A DNA stretch of 64,000 nucleotides from Hydractinia symbiolongicarpus. Its lineage: Eukaryota > Cnidaria > Hydrozoa > Anthoathecata > Hydractiniidae. The translations under genes were made by a program, and so were the position numbers. Below the pieces are notes generated by a model. It was not told where the DNA came from and did no database searches. It was given only the letters and a program-made list of their open reading frames with translations. The stretch covers positions 33,011,651-33,075,650 of the forward strand of contig NC_079882.1 of assembly GCF_029227915.1 (NCBI RefSeq). The letters run 5' to 3'. Each line of letters starts with the position of its first letter. Within the stretch, counting starts at the first letter, position 1. Positions 13,601 to 26,200 of the stretch are shown here, in pieces.

Positions 13601-15019
13601 TGTTGTTTTTAAAAATGTTTTCATTTTTGATGAGACGCTGAATAAAAGAAGTTTAATCGCCGGCAAACGAAAACCCGCGAATTCCCGTAAATCCCGGGCT
13701 TGGCCCGTATAGTCAAAAGTATACAAAGAAAGTACCCAGGGAGTAAACTCATTTCCCGAACGATTTTTTAAATTACTTTTTCACCACTAAAACGCATGAG
13801 ACTTGTAGTTTTCAAAAATGTTTTCATTTTTGATGAGACGCTGAATAAAAGAAGTTTAATCGCCGGCAAACGAAAACCCGCGATTTCCCGTAAATCCCGG
13901 GCTTGGCCGTATAGTCAAAAGTATACAAAGAAAGTACCCAGGGAGTAAACTCATTTCTCGAACGATTTTTTATATTATTTTTTTACCACTAAACGCATGA
14001 GACTTGTAGTTTTCAAAAATATTTTCATATTTGATGGGACGCTGAATAAAAGAGGTTTAATCGCCGGCAAACGAAATTCCGCGTTTTCCCGTAAATCCCG
14101 GGCTTGGCCCGTATAGTCAAAAGTATACAAAGAAAGTACCCAGGGAGTAAACTCATTTCCCGAACGATTTTTTAAATTACTTTTTCACCACTAAAACGCA
14201 TGACACTTGTAGTTTTCAAAAATGTTTTCATTTTTGATGAGACGCTGAATAAAAGCAGTTTAATCGCTGGAAAACTAAATATCGCGTTTTCCCGTAAATC
14301 CGGGGCTTCGCCCGCATAGTCGAATGTATACAAAGAAAGTACCCAGGGAGTAAACTCATTTCCCGAACGATTTTTTAAATTTTTTTTTCACCACTAAAAC
14401 GCATCAGACTTGTAGTTTTCAAAAATGTTTTCATTTTTGATGAGACGCTTAATGAAAGAGGTTTAATCGCCGGAAAACGAAAACCGCGATTTCCCGTAAA
14501 TCCCGGGCTTGGCCCGTATAGTCAAATGTATACAAAGAAAGTACCCTGTGAGTAAACTCATTTCAAGAAAGATTTTTTGAATTATTTTTTCATCACTAAA
14601 ACGCATAAGACTTGTAGTTTTTAAAAATGTTTTCATTTTTGATGAGACGCTGAATAAAAGAAGTTTAATTGCCGGCAAACGAAAACCCGCGATTTCCCGT
14701 AAATCCCGGGCTTGGCCGTATAGTCAAAAGTATACAAAGAAAGTACCCAGGGAGTAAACTCATTTCTCGAACGATTTTTTATATTATTTTTTTACCACTA
14801 AACGCATGAGACTTGTAGTTTTCAAAAATATTTTCATATTTGATGGTACGCTGAATAAAAGAGGTTTATTCGCCGGCAAACGAAATCCCGCGTTTTCCCG
14901 TAAATCTCGGGCTTGGCCCGTATAGTCAAAAGTATACAAAGAAAGTACCCAGGCAGTAAACTCATTTCCCGAACGATTTTTTAAATTTTTTTTTCACCAC
15001 TAAAACGCATGAGACTTGT
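10605..15019 (+). repeat. 4415-bp higher-order repeat, copy 2
   Basis: Second tandem copy of the 6190-10604 block. Differences are few: AATCTCCGGCTTGG near 10490 against AATCTCGGGCTTGG near 14905, GATGGGACGC near 10428 against GATGGTACGC near 14843, and CCCGGCTTGG against CCCGGGTTGG near 12700. The right end of the block was amplified again as the 1416-bp unit described separately. No coding content is seen; frames of 64, 88 and 71 codons recur at the same offset because the DNA recurs. Confidence 0.9.
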
Positions 15020-16990
15020 AGTTTTTAAAAATGTTTTCATTTTTGATGAGACGCTGAATAAAAGAAGTTTAATCGCCGGCAAACGAAAACCCGCGAATTC
15101 CCGTAAATCCCGGGCTTGGCCCGTATAGTCAAAAGTATACAAAGAAAGTACCCAGGGAGTAAACTCATTTCCCGAACGATTTTTTAAATTACTTTTTCAC
15201 CACTAAAACGCATGAGACTTGTAGTTTTCAAAAATGTTTTCATTTTTGATGAGACGCTGAATAAAAGAAGTTTAATCGCCGGCAAACGAAAACCCGCGAT
15301 TTCCCGTAAATCCCGGGCTTGGCCGTATAGTCAAAAGTATACAAAGAAAGTACCCAGGGAGTAAACTCATTTCTCGAACGATTTTTTATATTATTTTTTT
15401 ACCACTAAACGCATGAGACTTGTAGTTTTCAAAAATATTTTCATATTTGATGGGACGCTGAATAAAAGAGGTTTAATCGCCGGCAAACGAAATTCCGCGT
15501 TTTCCCGTAAATCCCGGGCTTGGCCCGTATAGTCAAAAGTATACAAAGAAAGTACCCAGGGAGTAAACTCATTTCCCGAACGATTTTTTAAATTACTTTT
15601 TCACCACTAAAACGCATGACACTTGTAGTTTTCAAAACTGTTTTCATTTTTGATGAGACGCTGAATAAAAGCAGTTTAATCGCTGGAAAACTAAATATCG
15701 CGTTTTCCCGTAAATCCGGGGCTTCGCCCGCATAGTCGAATGTATACAAAGAAAGTACCCAGGGAGTAAACTCATTTCCCGAACGATTTTTTAAATTTTT
15801 TTTTCACCACTAAAACGCATCAGACTTGTAGTTTTCAAAAATGTTTTCATTTTTGATGAGACGCTTAATGAAAGAGATTTAATCGCCGGAAAACGAAAAC
15901 CGCGATTTCCCGTAAATCCCGGGCTTGGCCCGTATAGTCAAATGTATACAAAGAAAGTACCCTGTGAGTAAACTCATTTCAAGAAAGATTTTTTGAATTA
16001 TTTTTTCATCACTAAAACGCATAAGACTTGTAGTTTTTAAAAATGTTTTCATTTTTGATGAGACGCTGAATAAAAGAAGTTTAATTGCCGGCAAACGAAA
16101 ACCCGCGATTTCCCGTAAATCCCGGGCTTGGCCGTATAGTCAAAAGTATACAAAGAAAGTACCCAGGGAGTAAACTCATTTCTCGAACGATTTTTTATAT
16201 TATTTTTTTACCACTAAACGCATGAGACTTGTAGTTTTCAAAAATATTTTCATATTTGATGGGACGCTGAATAAAAGAGGTTTATTCGCCGGCAAACGAA
16301 ATCCCGCGTTTTCCCGTAAATCTCGGGCTTGGCCCGTATAGTCAAAAGTATACAAAGAAAGTACCCAGGCAGTAAACTCATTTCCCGAACGATTTTTTAA
16401 ATTTTTTTTTCACCACTAAAACGCATGAGACTTGTAGTTTTTAAAAATGTTTTCATTTTTGATGAGACGCTGAATAAAAGAAGTTTAATCGCCGGCAAAC
16501 GAAAACCCGCGATTTCCCGTTAATCCCGGGCTTGGCCCGTATAGTCAAAAGTATACAAAGAAAGTACCCAGGGAGTAAACTCATTTCCCGAACGATTTTT
16601 TAAATTACTTTTTCACCACTAAAACGCATGAGACTTGTAGTTTTCAAAAATGTTTTCATTTTTGATGAGACGCTGAATAAAAGAAGTTTAATCGCCGGCA
16701 AACGAAAACCCGCGATTTCCCGTAAATCCCGGGCTTGGCCGTATAGTCAAAAGTATACAAAGAAAGTACCCAGGGAGTAAACTCATTTCTCGAACGATTT
16801 TTTATATTATTTTTTTACCACTAAACGCATGAGACTTGTAGTTTTCAAAAATATTTTCATATTTGATGGGACGCTGAATAAAAGAGGTTTAATCGCCGGC
16901 AAACGAAATCCCGCCTTTTCCCGTAAATCCCGGGCTTGGCCCGTATAGTCAAAAGTATACAAAGAAAGTACCCAGGGAGTAAACTCATTT
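13603..16990 (+). repeat. 1416-bp seven-monomer higher-order repeat, two copies plus partial third
   Basis: Units at about 13603-15018, 15019-16434 and 16435-16990 (partial). Each begins with a GTTTTTAAAAATG monomer. It is followed by GGCCGTATAGTC (one C lost), TTTCTCGAACG with TATATTATTTTTTTACC, GAAATTCCGCG, GCTGGAAAACTAAATATCGCG with GGCTTCGCCCGC, then CATCAGACTTG, AAACCGCGATTTCC and TCAAGAAAGATTTTTTGAATT. 1416 is seven monomers of about 202.3 bp. The third copy keeps only the first two to three monomers and carries its own changes (CCCGTTAATCCC, CCCGCCTTTTCCC). The first copy is also the 3' end of the second 4415-bp unit. Confidence 0.9.
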
Positions 16991-17599
16991 CCCGAACGAT
17001 TTTTTAAATTTTTTTTCACCACTAAAACGCATGAGACTTGTAGTTTTCAAAAATGTTTTCATTTTTGATGAGACGCTGAATAATAGAAGTTTAATCGCCG
17101 GCAAACGAAAACCCGCGATTTCCCGTAAATCCCGGGCTTTGCCCGTATAGTCAAAAGTATACAAAGAAAGTACCCAGGAAGTAAACTCATTTCCCAAACG
17201 ATTTTTTAAATTTTTTTTTCACCACTAAAACGCATGAGACTTGTAGTTTTCAAAAATGTTTTCATTTTTGATGAGACGCTTAATGAAAGAGGTTTAATCA
17301 CCGGAAAACGAAAACCCGCGATTTCCCGTAAATCCCGGGCTTGGCCCGTATAGTCAAATGTATACAAAGAAAGTACCCTGTGAGTAAACTCATTTCAAGA
17401 ACGATTTTTTAAATTATTTTTTCACAACTAAAACGCATAAGACTTGTAGTTTTTAAAAATGTTTTCATTTTTGATGAGACGCTGAATAAAAGAAGTTTAT
17501 TCGCCGGCAAACGAAAACCCGCGATTTCCCGTAAATCCCAGGCTTGGCCCGTATAGTCAAAAGTACACAAAAAAAGTACCCAGGGAGTAAACTCATTTC
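16991..17599 (+). repeat. Satellite monomers outside a clear higher-order unit
   Basis: Three forward monomers joining the 1416-bp zone to the 607-bp zone. They carry private changes: AATAGAAGTTT, GGGCTTTGCCCG, CCCAGGAAGTAAAC and TAATCACCGGAAAACG. I see no feature other than the repeat. Confidence 0.85.
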
Positions 17600-20064
17600 C
17601 CGAACGATTTTTTAAATTATTTTTTCACCACTAAAACGCATGAGACTTGTAGTTTTCAAGAATGTTTTCATTTTTGATGAGACGCTGAATAAAAGAGGTT
17701 TAATCGCCGGCAAACGAAAACCTGCGATTTCCCGTAAATCCCGGGCTTGGCCCATATAGTCAAAAGTATACAAAGAAAGTACCCAGGGAGTAAACTCATA
17801 TCCCGAACGATTTTTTAAATTACTTTTTCACCACTAAAACGCATGAGACTTGTAGTTCTTAAAAATGTTTTCATTTTTGATGAGACGCTGATTAAAAGAA
17901 GTTTAATCGCCGGCAAACGAAAACCTGCGATTTCCCGTAAATCCTGGACTCCGCCCGTATATTCAAAAGTATACAAAGAAAGTACCCAGGGAGTAAACTC
18001 ATTTCCCAAACGATTTTTTAAATTATTATTTCACCACTAAAACGCATGAGACTTGTAGTTTTCAAGAATGTTTTCATTTTTGATGAGACGCTGAATAAAA
18101 GCAGTTTAATCGCCGGCAAACGAAAACCCGCGATTTCCCGTAAATCCCGGCTTGGCCGTATAGTCAAAAGTACACAAAAAAAGTACCCAGGGAGTAAACT
18201 CATTTCCCGAACGATTTTTTAAATTATTTTTTCACCACTAAAACGCATGAGACTTGTAGTTTTCAAAAATGTTTTCATTTATGATGAGACGCTGAATAAA
18301 AGAGGTTTAATCGCCGGCAAACGAAAACCCGCGATTTCCCGTAAATCCCGGGCTTGTCCCGTATAGTCAAAAGTATACAAAGAAAGTACCCAGGGAGTAA
18401 ACTCATTTCCCGAACGATTTTTTAAATTACTTTTTCACCACTAAAACGCATGAGACTTGTAGTTCTTAAAAATGTTTTCATTTTTGATGAGACGCTGAAT
18501 AAAAGAAGTTTAATCGCCGGCAAACGAAAACCTGCGGTTTCCCGTAAATCCTGGACTCCGCCCGTATATTCAAAAGTATACAAAGAAAGTACCCAGGGAG
18601 TAAACTCATTTCCCAAACGATTTTTTAAATTATTATTTCACCACTAAAACGCATGAGACTTGTAGTTTTCAAGAATGTTTTCATTTTTGATGAGACGCTG
18701 AATAAAAGAATTTTAATCGCCGGCAAACGAAAACCCGCGATTTCCCGTAAATCCCGGCTTGGCCCGTATAGTCAAAAGTATACAAAAAAGTACCCAGGGA
18801 GTAAAGTCATTTCCCGAACGATTTTTTAAATTATTTTTTCACCACTAAAACGCATGAGACTTGTAGTTTTCAAAAATGTTTTCATTTTTGATGAGACGCT
18901 GAATAAAAGAGGTTTAATTGCCGGCAAACGAAAACCCGCGATTTCCCGTAAATCCCCGGCTTGGCCCGTATAGTCAAAAGTATACAAAGAAAGTACCCAG
19001 GGAGTAAACTCATTTCCCGAACGATTTTTTAAATTATTTTTTCACCACTAAAACGCATGAGACTTGTAGTTTTTAAAAATGTTTTCATTTTTGATGAGAC
19101 GCTGAATAAAAGAAGTTTAATCGCCGGCAAACGAAAACCTGCGATTTCCCGTAAATCCTGGACTCGGCCCGTATATTCAAAAGTATACAAAGAAAGTACC
19201 CAGGGAGTAAACTCATTTCCCAAACGATTTTTTAAATTATTATTTCACCACTAAAACGCATGAGACTTGTAGTTTTCAAGAATGTTTTCATTTTTGATGA
19301 GACGCTGAATAAAAGCAGTTTAATCGCCGGCAAACGAAAACCTGCGGTTTCCCGTAAATCCTGGACTCCGCCCGTATATTCAAAAGTATACAAAGAAAGT
19401 ACCCAGGGAGTAAACTCATTTCCCAAACGATTTTTTAAATTATTATTTCACCACTAAAACGCATGAGACTTGTAGTTTTCAAGAATGTTTTCATTTTTGA
19501 TGAGACGCTGAATAAAAGAATTTTAATCGCCGGCAAACGAAAACCCGCGATTTCCCGTAAATCCCGGCTTGGCCCGTATAGTCAAAAGTATACAAAAAAG
19601 TACCCAGGGAGTAAAGTCATTTCCCGAACGATTTTTTAAATTATTTTTTCACCACTAAAACGCATGAGACTTGTAGTTTTCAAAAATGTTTTCATTTTTG
19701 ATGAGACGCTGAATAAAAGAGGTTTAATGGCCGGCAAACGAAAACCCGCGATTTCCCGTAAATCCCCGGCTTGGCCCGTATAGTCAAAAGTATACAAAGA
19801 AAGTACCCAGGGAGTAAACTCATTTCCCGAACGATTTTTTAAATTATTTTTTCACCACTAAAACGCATGAGACTTGTAGTTTTTAAAAATGTTTTCATTT
19901 TTGATGAGACGCTGAATAAAAGAAGTTTAATCGCCGGCAAACGAAAACCTGCGATTTCCCGTAAATCCTGGACTCGGCCCGTATATTCAAAAGTATACAA
20001 AGAAAGTACCCAGGGAGTAAACTCATTTCCCAAACGATTTTTTAAATTATTATTTCACCACTAA
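17600..20064 (+). repeat. Three- and four-monomer higher-order repeats (607 and 810 bp)
   Basis: Blocks recur at an offset of 607 bp (three monomers) near 17815, 18422 and 19029, and at 810 bp (four monomers) between about 18700-19250 and 19510-20060. Markers are CCTGGACTCCGCCCG with GTATATTCAAAAG, TTTCCCAAACGATTTTTTAA with ATTATTATTTCACC, CAAGAATGTTTTC, ACACAAAAAAAGTACCC, and the pair GAATTTTAATCGCC plus GTAAAGTCATTTCCC. In this zone both strands give frames of about 64-65 codons over the same monomer. They are overlapping readings of one repeat with nothing to support coding. Confidence 0.87.
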
Positions 20065-22740
20065 AACGCATGAGACTTGTAGTTTTCAAGAATGTTTTCA
20101 TTTTTGATGAGACGCTGAATAAAAGCAGTTTAATCGCCGGCAAACGAAAACCCGCGATTTCCCGTAAATCCAGGGCTTGGCACGTATAGTCGAATGTATA
20201 CAAAGAAAGTACCCTGTGAGTAAACTCATTGCCGGAACGATTTTTTAAATTATTTTTTCACCACTAAAACGCATAAGACTTGTAGTTTTTAAAAATGTTT
20301 TCATTTTTGATGAGACGCTGAATAAAAGAAGTTTAATCGCCGGCAAACGAAAACCCGCGATTTCCCGTAAATCCCGGGCTTGGCCCGTATAGTCAAAAGT
20401 ATACAAAAAAGTACCCAGGGAGTAAACTCATTTCCCGAACGATTTTTTATATTATTTTTTTACCACTAAACGCATGAGACTTGTAGTTTTCAAAAATGTT
20501 TTCATTTTTGATGAGACGCTGAATAAAAGCAGTTTAATCGCCGGCAAACGAAAACCTGCGATTTCCCTAAATCCCGAAATCGGCCCGTATAGTCAAAAGT
20601 ATACAAAGAAAGTACCCAGGGAGTAAACTCATTTCCAGAACGATTTTTTAAATTATTTTTTCACCACTAAAACGCATGAGACTTGTAGTTTTCAAAAATG
20701 TTTTCATTTTTGATGAGACGCTTAATGAAAAAGGTTTAATCGCCGGAAAACGAAAACCCGCGATTTCCCGTAAATCCCGGGCTTGGCCCGTATAGTCGAA
20801 TGTATACAAAGAAAGTACCCTGTGAGTAAACTCATTTCAAGAACGATTTTTTAAATTATTTTTTCACCACTAAAACGCATAAGACTTGTAGTTTTTAAAA
20901 ATGTTTTCATTTTTGATGAGACGCTGAATAAAAGAAGTTTAATCGCCGGCAAACGAAAACCCGCGATTTCCCGTAAATCCCAGCTTGGCCCGTATAGTCA
21001 AAAGTATACAAAGAAAGTACCCAGGGAGTAAACTCATTTCCCGAACGATTTTTTAAATTATTTTTTCACCACTAAAACGCATGAGACTTGTAGTTTTCAA
21101 AAATGTTTTCATTTTTGATAAGACGCTGAATAAAAGAATTTTAATCGCCGGCAAACGAAAACCCGTGATTTCCCGTAAATCCCGGCTTGGCCCGTATAGT
21201 CAAAAGTATACAAAGAAAGTACCCAGGGAGTAAACTCATTTCCCGAACGATTTTTTAAATTATTTTTTCACCACTAAAACGCATGAGACTTGTAGTTTTC
21301 AAAAATGTTTTCATTTTTGATGAGACGCTGAATAAAAGCAGTTTAATCGCCGGCAAACGAAAACCTGCGATTTCCCTAAATCCCGGACTCGGCCCGTATA
21401 GTCAAAAGTATACAAAGAAAGTACCCAAGGAGTAAACTCATTTCCAGAACGATTTTTTAAATTATTTTTTCACCACTAAAACGCATAAGACTTGTAGTTT
21501 TTAAAAATGTTTTCATTTTTGATGAGACGCTGAATAAAAGAAGTTTAATCGCCGGCAAACGAAAACCCGCGATTTCCCGTAAATCCCGGCTTGGCCCGTA
21601 TAGTCAAAAGTATACAAAGAAAGTACCCAGGGAGTAAACTCATTTCCTGAACGATTTTTTAAATTATTTTTTCACCACTAAAACGCATGAGACTTGTAGT
21701 TTTCAAAAATGTTTTCATTTTTGATAAGACGCTGAATAAAAGCAGTTTAATCGCCGGCAAACAAAAACCTGCGATTTCCCTAAATTCCGGACTCGGCCCG
21801 TATAGTCAAAAGTATACAAACAAAGTACCCAGGGAGTAAACTCATTTCCAGAAAGATTTTTTAAATTATTTTTTCACCACTAAAACGCATAAAACTTGTA
21901 GTTTTTAAAAATGTTTTCATTTTTGATGAGACGCTGAATAAAAGAAGTTTAATCGCCGGCAAACGAAAACCCGCGATTTCCCGTAAATCCCGGGCTTGGC
22001 CCGTATAGTCAAAAGTATACAAAAAAGTACCCAGGGAGTAAACTCATTTCCCGAACGATTTTTTATATTATTTTTTTACCACTAAACGCATGAGACTTGT
22101 AGTTTTCAAAAATATTTTCATATTTGATGGGACGCTGAATAAAAGAAGTTTAATCGCCGGCAAACGAAAATCTGCGATTTCCCGTAAATCCCGGACTCGG
22201 CCCGTATAGTCAAAAGTATACAAAGAAAGTACCCAGGGAGTAAACTCATTTCCCGAACGATTTTTTAAATTATTTTTTCACCACTAAAACGCATGAGACT
22301 TGTAGTTTTGAAAAATGTTTTCATTTTTGATGAGACGCTGAATAAAAGAAGTTTAATCGCCGGCAAACAAAAACCCGCGATTTCCCGTAAATCCCGGGCT
22401 TGGCCCGTATAGTCAAAAGTATACAAAGAAAGTACTCAGGGAGTAAACTCATTTCCGGAACGATTTTTTAAATTACTTTTTCAACACTAAAACACATGAG
22501 ACTTGTAGTTTTTAAAAATGTTTTCATTTTTGATGAGACGCTTAATAAAAGAGGTTTAATCGCCGGCAAACGAAAACCCGCGATTTCCCGTAAATCCCGG
22601 CTTGGCCCGTATAGTCAAAAGTATACAAAGAAAGTACCCAGGGAGTAAACTCATTTCCCGAACGATTTTTTAAATTATTTTTTCACCACTAAAACGCATG
22701 AGACTTGTAGTTTTTAAAAATATTTTCATTTTTGATGAGA
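19839..22740 (+). repeat. Long duplicated block, copy 1
   Basis: About 14 monomers that recur at 23076-25570. The offset is 3237 bp up to about 20930 and then 2834 bp, because two monomers (about 20930-21335) are absent from the second copy. Shared markers in order are AAATCCAGGGCTTGGCACG, CATTGCCGGAACG, AAATCCCGAAATCGGCCCG, CGCTTAATGAAAAAGG, ACCCAAGGAGTAAAC, TCCAGAAAGATT, GCGATTTCCCGTAATCCC-like variants, AGTACTCAGGGAG and AAAACACATGAG. Confidence 0.85.
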
Positions 22741-23075
22741 CGCTGAATAAAAGAAGTTTAATCGCCGGCAAACGAAAACCCGCGATTTCCCGTAAATCCC
22801 GGGCTTGGCCCGTATAGTCAAAAGTATACAAAAAAAGTACCCAGGGAGTAAACTCATTTCCCGAAGGATTTTTTAAATTATTTTTTCACCACTAAAACGC
22901 ATGAGACTTGTAGTTTTCAAAAATGTTTTCATTTTTGATGAGACGCTGAATAAAAGAGGTTTAATTGCCGGCAAACGAAAACCCGCAATTTCCCGTAAAT
23001 CCCGGGCTTGGCCCGTATAGTCAAAAGTATACAAAGAAAGTACCCAGGGAGTAAACTCATTTCTCGAACGATTTT
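22741..23075 (+). repeat. Satellite monomers between duplicated blocks
   Basis: One and a half forward monomers with ACAAAAAAAGTACCC, TTTCCCGAAGGATTTTTT and CCCGCAATTTCCC. Nothing but repeat is seen. Confidence 0.85.
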
Positions 23076-25570
23076 TTAAATTACTTTTTCACCACTAAAA
23101 CGCATGAGACTTGTAGTTTTTAAAAATGTTTTCATTTTTGATGAGACGCTGAATAAAAGAAGTTTAATCGCCGGCAAACGAAAACCTGCGATTTCCCGTA
23201 AATCCTGGACTCGGCCCGTATATTCAAAAGTATACAAAGAAAGTACCCAGGGAGTAAACTCATTTCCCAAACGATTTTTTAAATTATTATTTCACCACTA
23301 ATACGCATGAGACTTGTAGTTTTCAAGAATGTTTTCATTTTTGATGAGACGCTGAATAAAAGCAGTTTAATCGCCGGCAAACGAAAACCCGCGATTTCCC
23401 GTAAATCCAGGGCTTGGCACGTATAGTCGAATGTATACAAAGAAAGTACCCTGTGAGTAAACTCATTGCCGGAACGATTTTTTAAATTATTTTTTCACCA
23501 CTAAAACGCATAAGACTTGTAGTTTTTAAAAATGTTTTCATTTTTGATGAGACGCTGAATAAAAGAAGTTTAATCGCCGGCAAACGAAAACCCGCGATTT
23601 CCCGTAAATCCCGGGCTTGGCCCGTATAGTCAAAAGTATACAAAAAAGTACCCAGGGAGTAAACTCATTTCCCGAACGATTTTTTATATTATTTTTTTAC
23701 CACTAAACGCATGAGACTTGTAGTTTTCAAAAATGTTTTCATTTTTGATGGGACGCTGAATAAAAGCAGTTTAATCGCCGGCAAACGAAAACCTGCGATT
23801 TCCCTAAATCCCGAAATCGGCCCGTATAGTCAAAAGTATACAAAGAAAGTACCCAGGGAGTAAACTCATTTCCAGAACGATTTTTTAAATTATTTTTTCA
23901 CCACTAAAACGCATGAGACTTGTAGTTTTCAAAAATGTTTTCATTTTTGATGAGACGCTTAATGAAAAAGGTTTAATCGCCGGAAAACGAAAACCCGCGA
24001 TTTCCCGTAAATCCCGGGCTTGGCCCGTATAGTCGAATGTATACAAAGAAAGTACCCTGTGAGTAAACTCATTTCAAGAACGATTTTTTAAATTATTTTT
24101 TCACCACTAAAACGCATAAGACTTGTAGTTTTTAAAAATGTTTTCATTTTTGATGAGACGCTGAATAAAAGCAGTTTAATCGCCGGCAAACGAAAACCTG
24201 CGATTTCCCTAAATCCCGGACTCGGCCCGTATAGTCAAAAGTATACAAAGAAAGTACCCAAGGAGTAAACTCATTTCCAGAACGATTTTTTAAATTATTT
24301 TTTCACCACTAAAACGCATAAGACTTGTAGTTTTTAAAAATGTTTTCATTTTTGATGAGACACTGAATAAAAGAAGTTTAATCGCCGGCAAACGAAAACC
24401 CGCGATTTCCCGTAAATCCCGGCTTGGCCCGTATAGTCAAAAGTATACAAAGAAAGTACCCAGGGAGTAAACTCATTTCCCGAACGATTTTTTAAATTAT
24501 TTTTTCACCACTAAAACGCATGAGACTTGTAGTTTTCAAAAATGTTTTCATTTTTGATGAGACGCTGAATAAAAGCAGTTTAATCGCCGGCAAACGAAAA
24601 CCTGCGATTTCCCTAAATCCCGGACTCGGCCCGTATAGTCAAAAGTATACAAAGAAAGTACCCAGGGAGTAAACTCATTTCCAGAAAGATTTTTTAAATT
24701 ATTTTTTCACCACTAAAACGCATAAGACTTGTAGTTTTTAAAAATGTTTTTATTTTTGATGAGACGCTGAATAAAAGAAGTTTAATCGCCGGCAAACGAA
24801 AACCCGCGATTTCCCGTAAATCCCGGGCTTGGCCCGTATAGTCAAAAGTATACAAAAAAGTACCCAAGGAGTAAACTCATTTCCCGAACGATTTTTTATA
24901 TTATTTTTTTACCACTAAACGCATGAGACTTGTAGTTTTCAAAAATATTTTCATATTTGATGGGACGCTGAATAAAAGAAGTTTAATCGCCGGCAAACGA
25001 AAATCTGCGATTTCCCGTAAATCCCGGACTCGGCCCGTATAGTCAAAAGTATACAAAGAAAGTACCCAGGGAGTAAACTCATTTCCCGAACGATTTTTTA
25101 AATTATTTTTTCACCACTAAAACGCATAAGACTTGTAGTTTTCAAAAATGTTTTCATTTTTGATGAGACGCTGAATAAAAGACGTTTAATCGCCGGCAAA
25201 CAAAAACCCGCGATTTCCCGTAAATCCCGGGCTTGGCCCGTATAGTCAAAAGTATACAAAGAAAGTACTCAGGGAGTAAACTCATTTCCGGAACGATTTT
25301 TTAAATTACTTTTTCACCACTAAAACACATGAGGCTTGTAGTTTTTAAAAATGTTTTCATTTTTGATGAGACGCTTAATAAAAGAGGTTTAATCGCCGGC
25401 AAACGAAAACCCGCGATTTCCCGTAAATCCCGGCTTGGCCCGTATAGTCAAAAGTATACAAAGAAAGTACCCAGGGAGTAAACTCATTTCCTGAACGATT
25501 TTTTAAATTATTTTTTCACCACTAAAACGCATGAGACTTGTAGTTTTTAAAAATGTTTTCATTTTTGATG
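23076..25570 (+). repeat. Long duplicated block, copy 2 (two monomers shorter)
   Basis: Copy of 19839-22740. It carries the same rare markers in the same order but lacks about 403 bp (two monomers) corresponding to about 20930-21335. Small differences mark independent drift: AATACGCATGAG near 23300, GATGGGACGC near 23748, GAGACACTGAATAAAAG near 24357 and CATGAGGCTTG near 25328. Confidence 0.85.
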
Positions 25571-26200
25571 AGACGCTGAATAAAAGCAGTTTAATCGCCG
25601 GCAAACGAAAACCTGCGATTTCCCTAAATCCCGGACTCGGCCCGTATATTCAAAAGTATACAAAGAAAGTACCCAGGGAGTAAACTCATTTCCAGAACGA
25701 TTTTTTAAATTATTTTTTCACCACTAAAACGCATAAGACTTGTAGTTTTTAAAAATGTTTTCATTTTTGATGAGACGCTGAATAAAAGAAGTTTAATCGC
25801 CGGCAAACGAAAACCCGCGATTTCCCGTAAATCCCGGCTTGGCCCGTATAGTCAAAAGTATACAAAGAAAGTACCCAGGGAGTAAACTCATTTCCTGAAC
25901 GATTTTTTAAATTATTTTTTCACCACTAAAACGCATGAGACTTGTAGTTTTTAAAAATGTTTTCATTTTTGATGAGACGCTGAATAAAAGCAGTTTAATC
26001 GCCGGCAAACGAAAACCTGCGATTTCCCTAAATCCCGGACTCGGCCCGTATATTCAAAAGTATACAAAGAAAGTACCCAGGGAGTAAACTCATTTCCAGA
26101 ACGATTTTTTAAATTATTTTTTCACCACTAAAACGCATAAGACTTGTAGTTTTTAAAAATGTTTTCATTTTTGATGAGACGCTGAATAAAAGAAGTTTAA
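25385..26200 (+). repeat. 404-bp two-monomer tandem duplication
   Basis: The dimer made of a CCCGGCTTGG ... TTTCCTGAACG monomer and a CCCTAAATCCCGGACTCGG ... TTTCCAGAACG monomer occurs twice in a row. The CTGAACG marker lies at 25491 and 25895, an offset of 404 bp. Both copies carry GTATATTCAAAAG. Confidence 0.85.
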
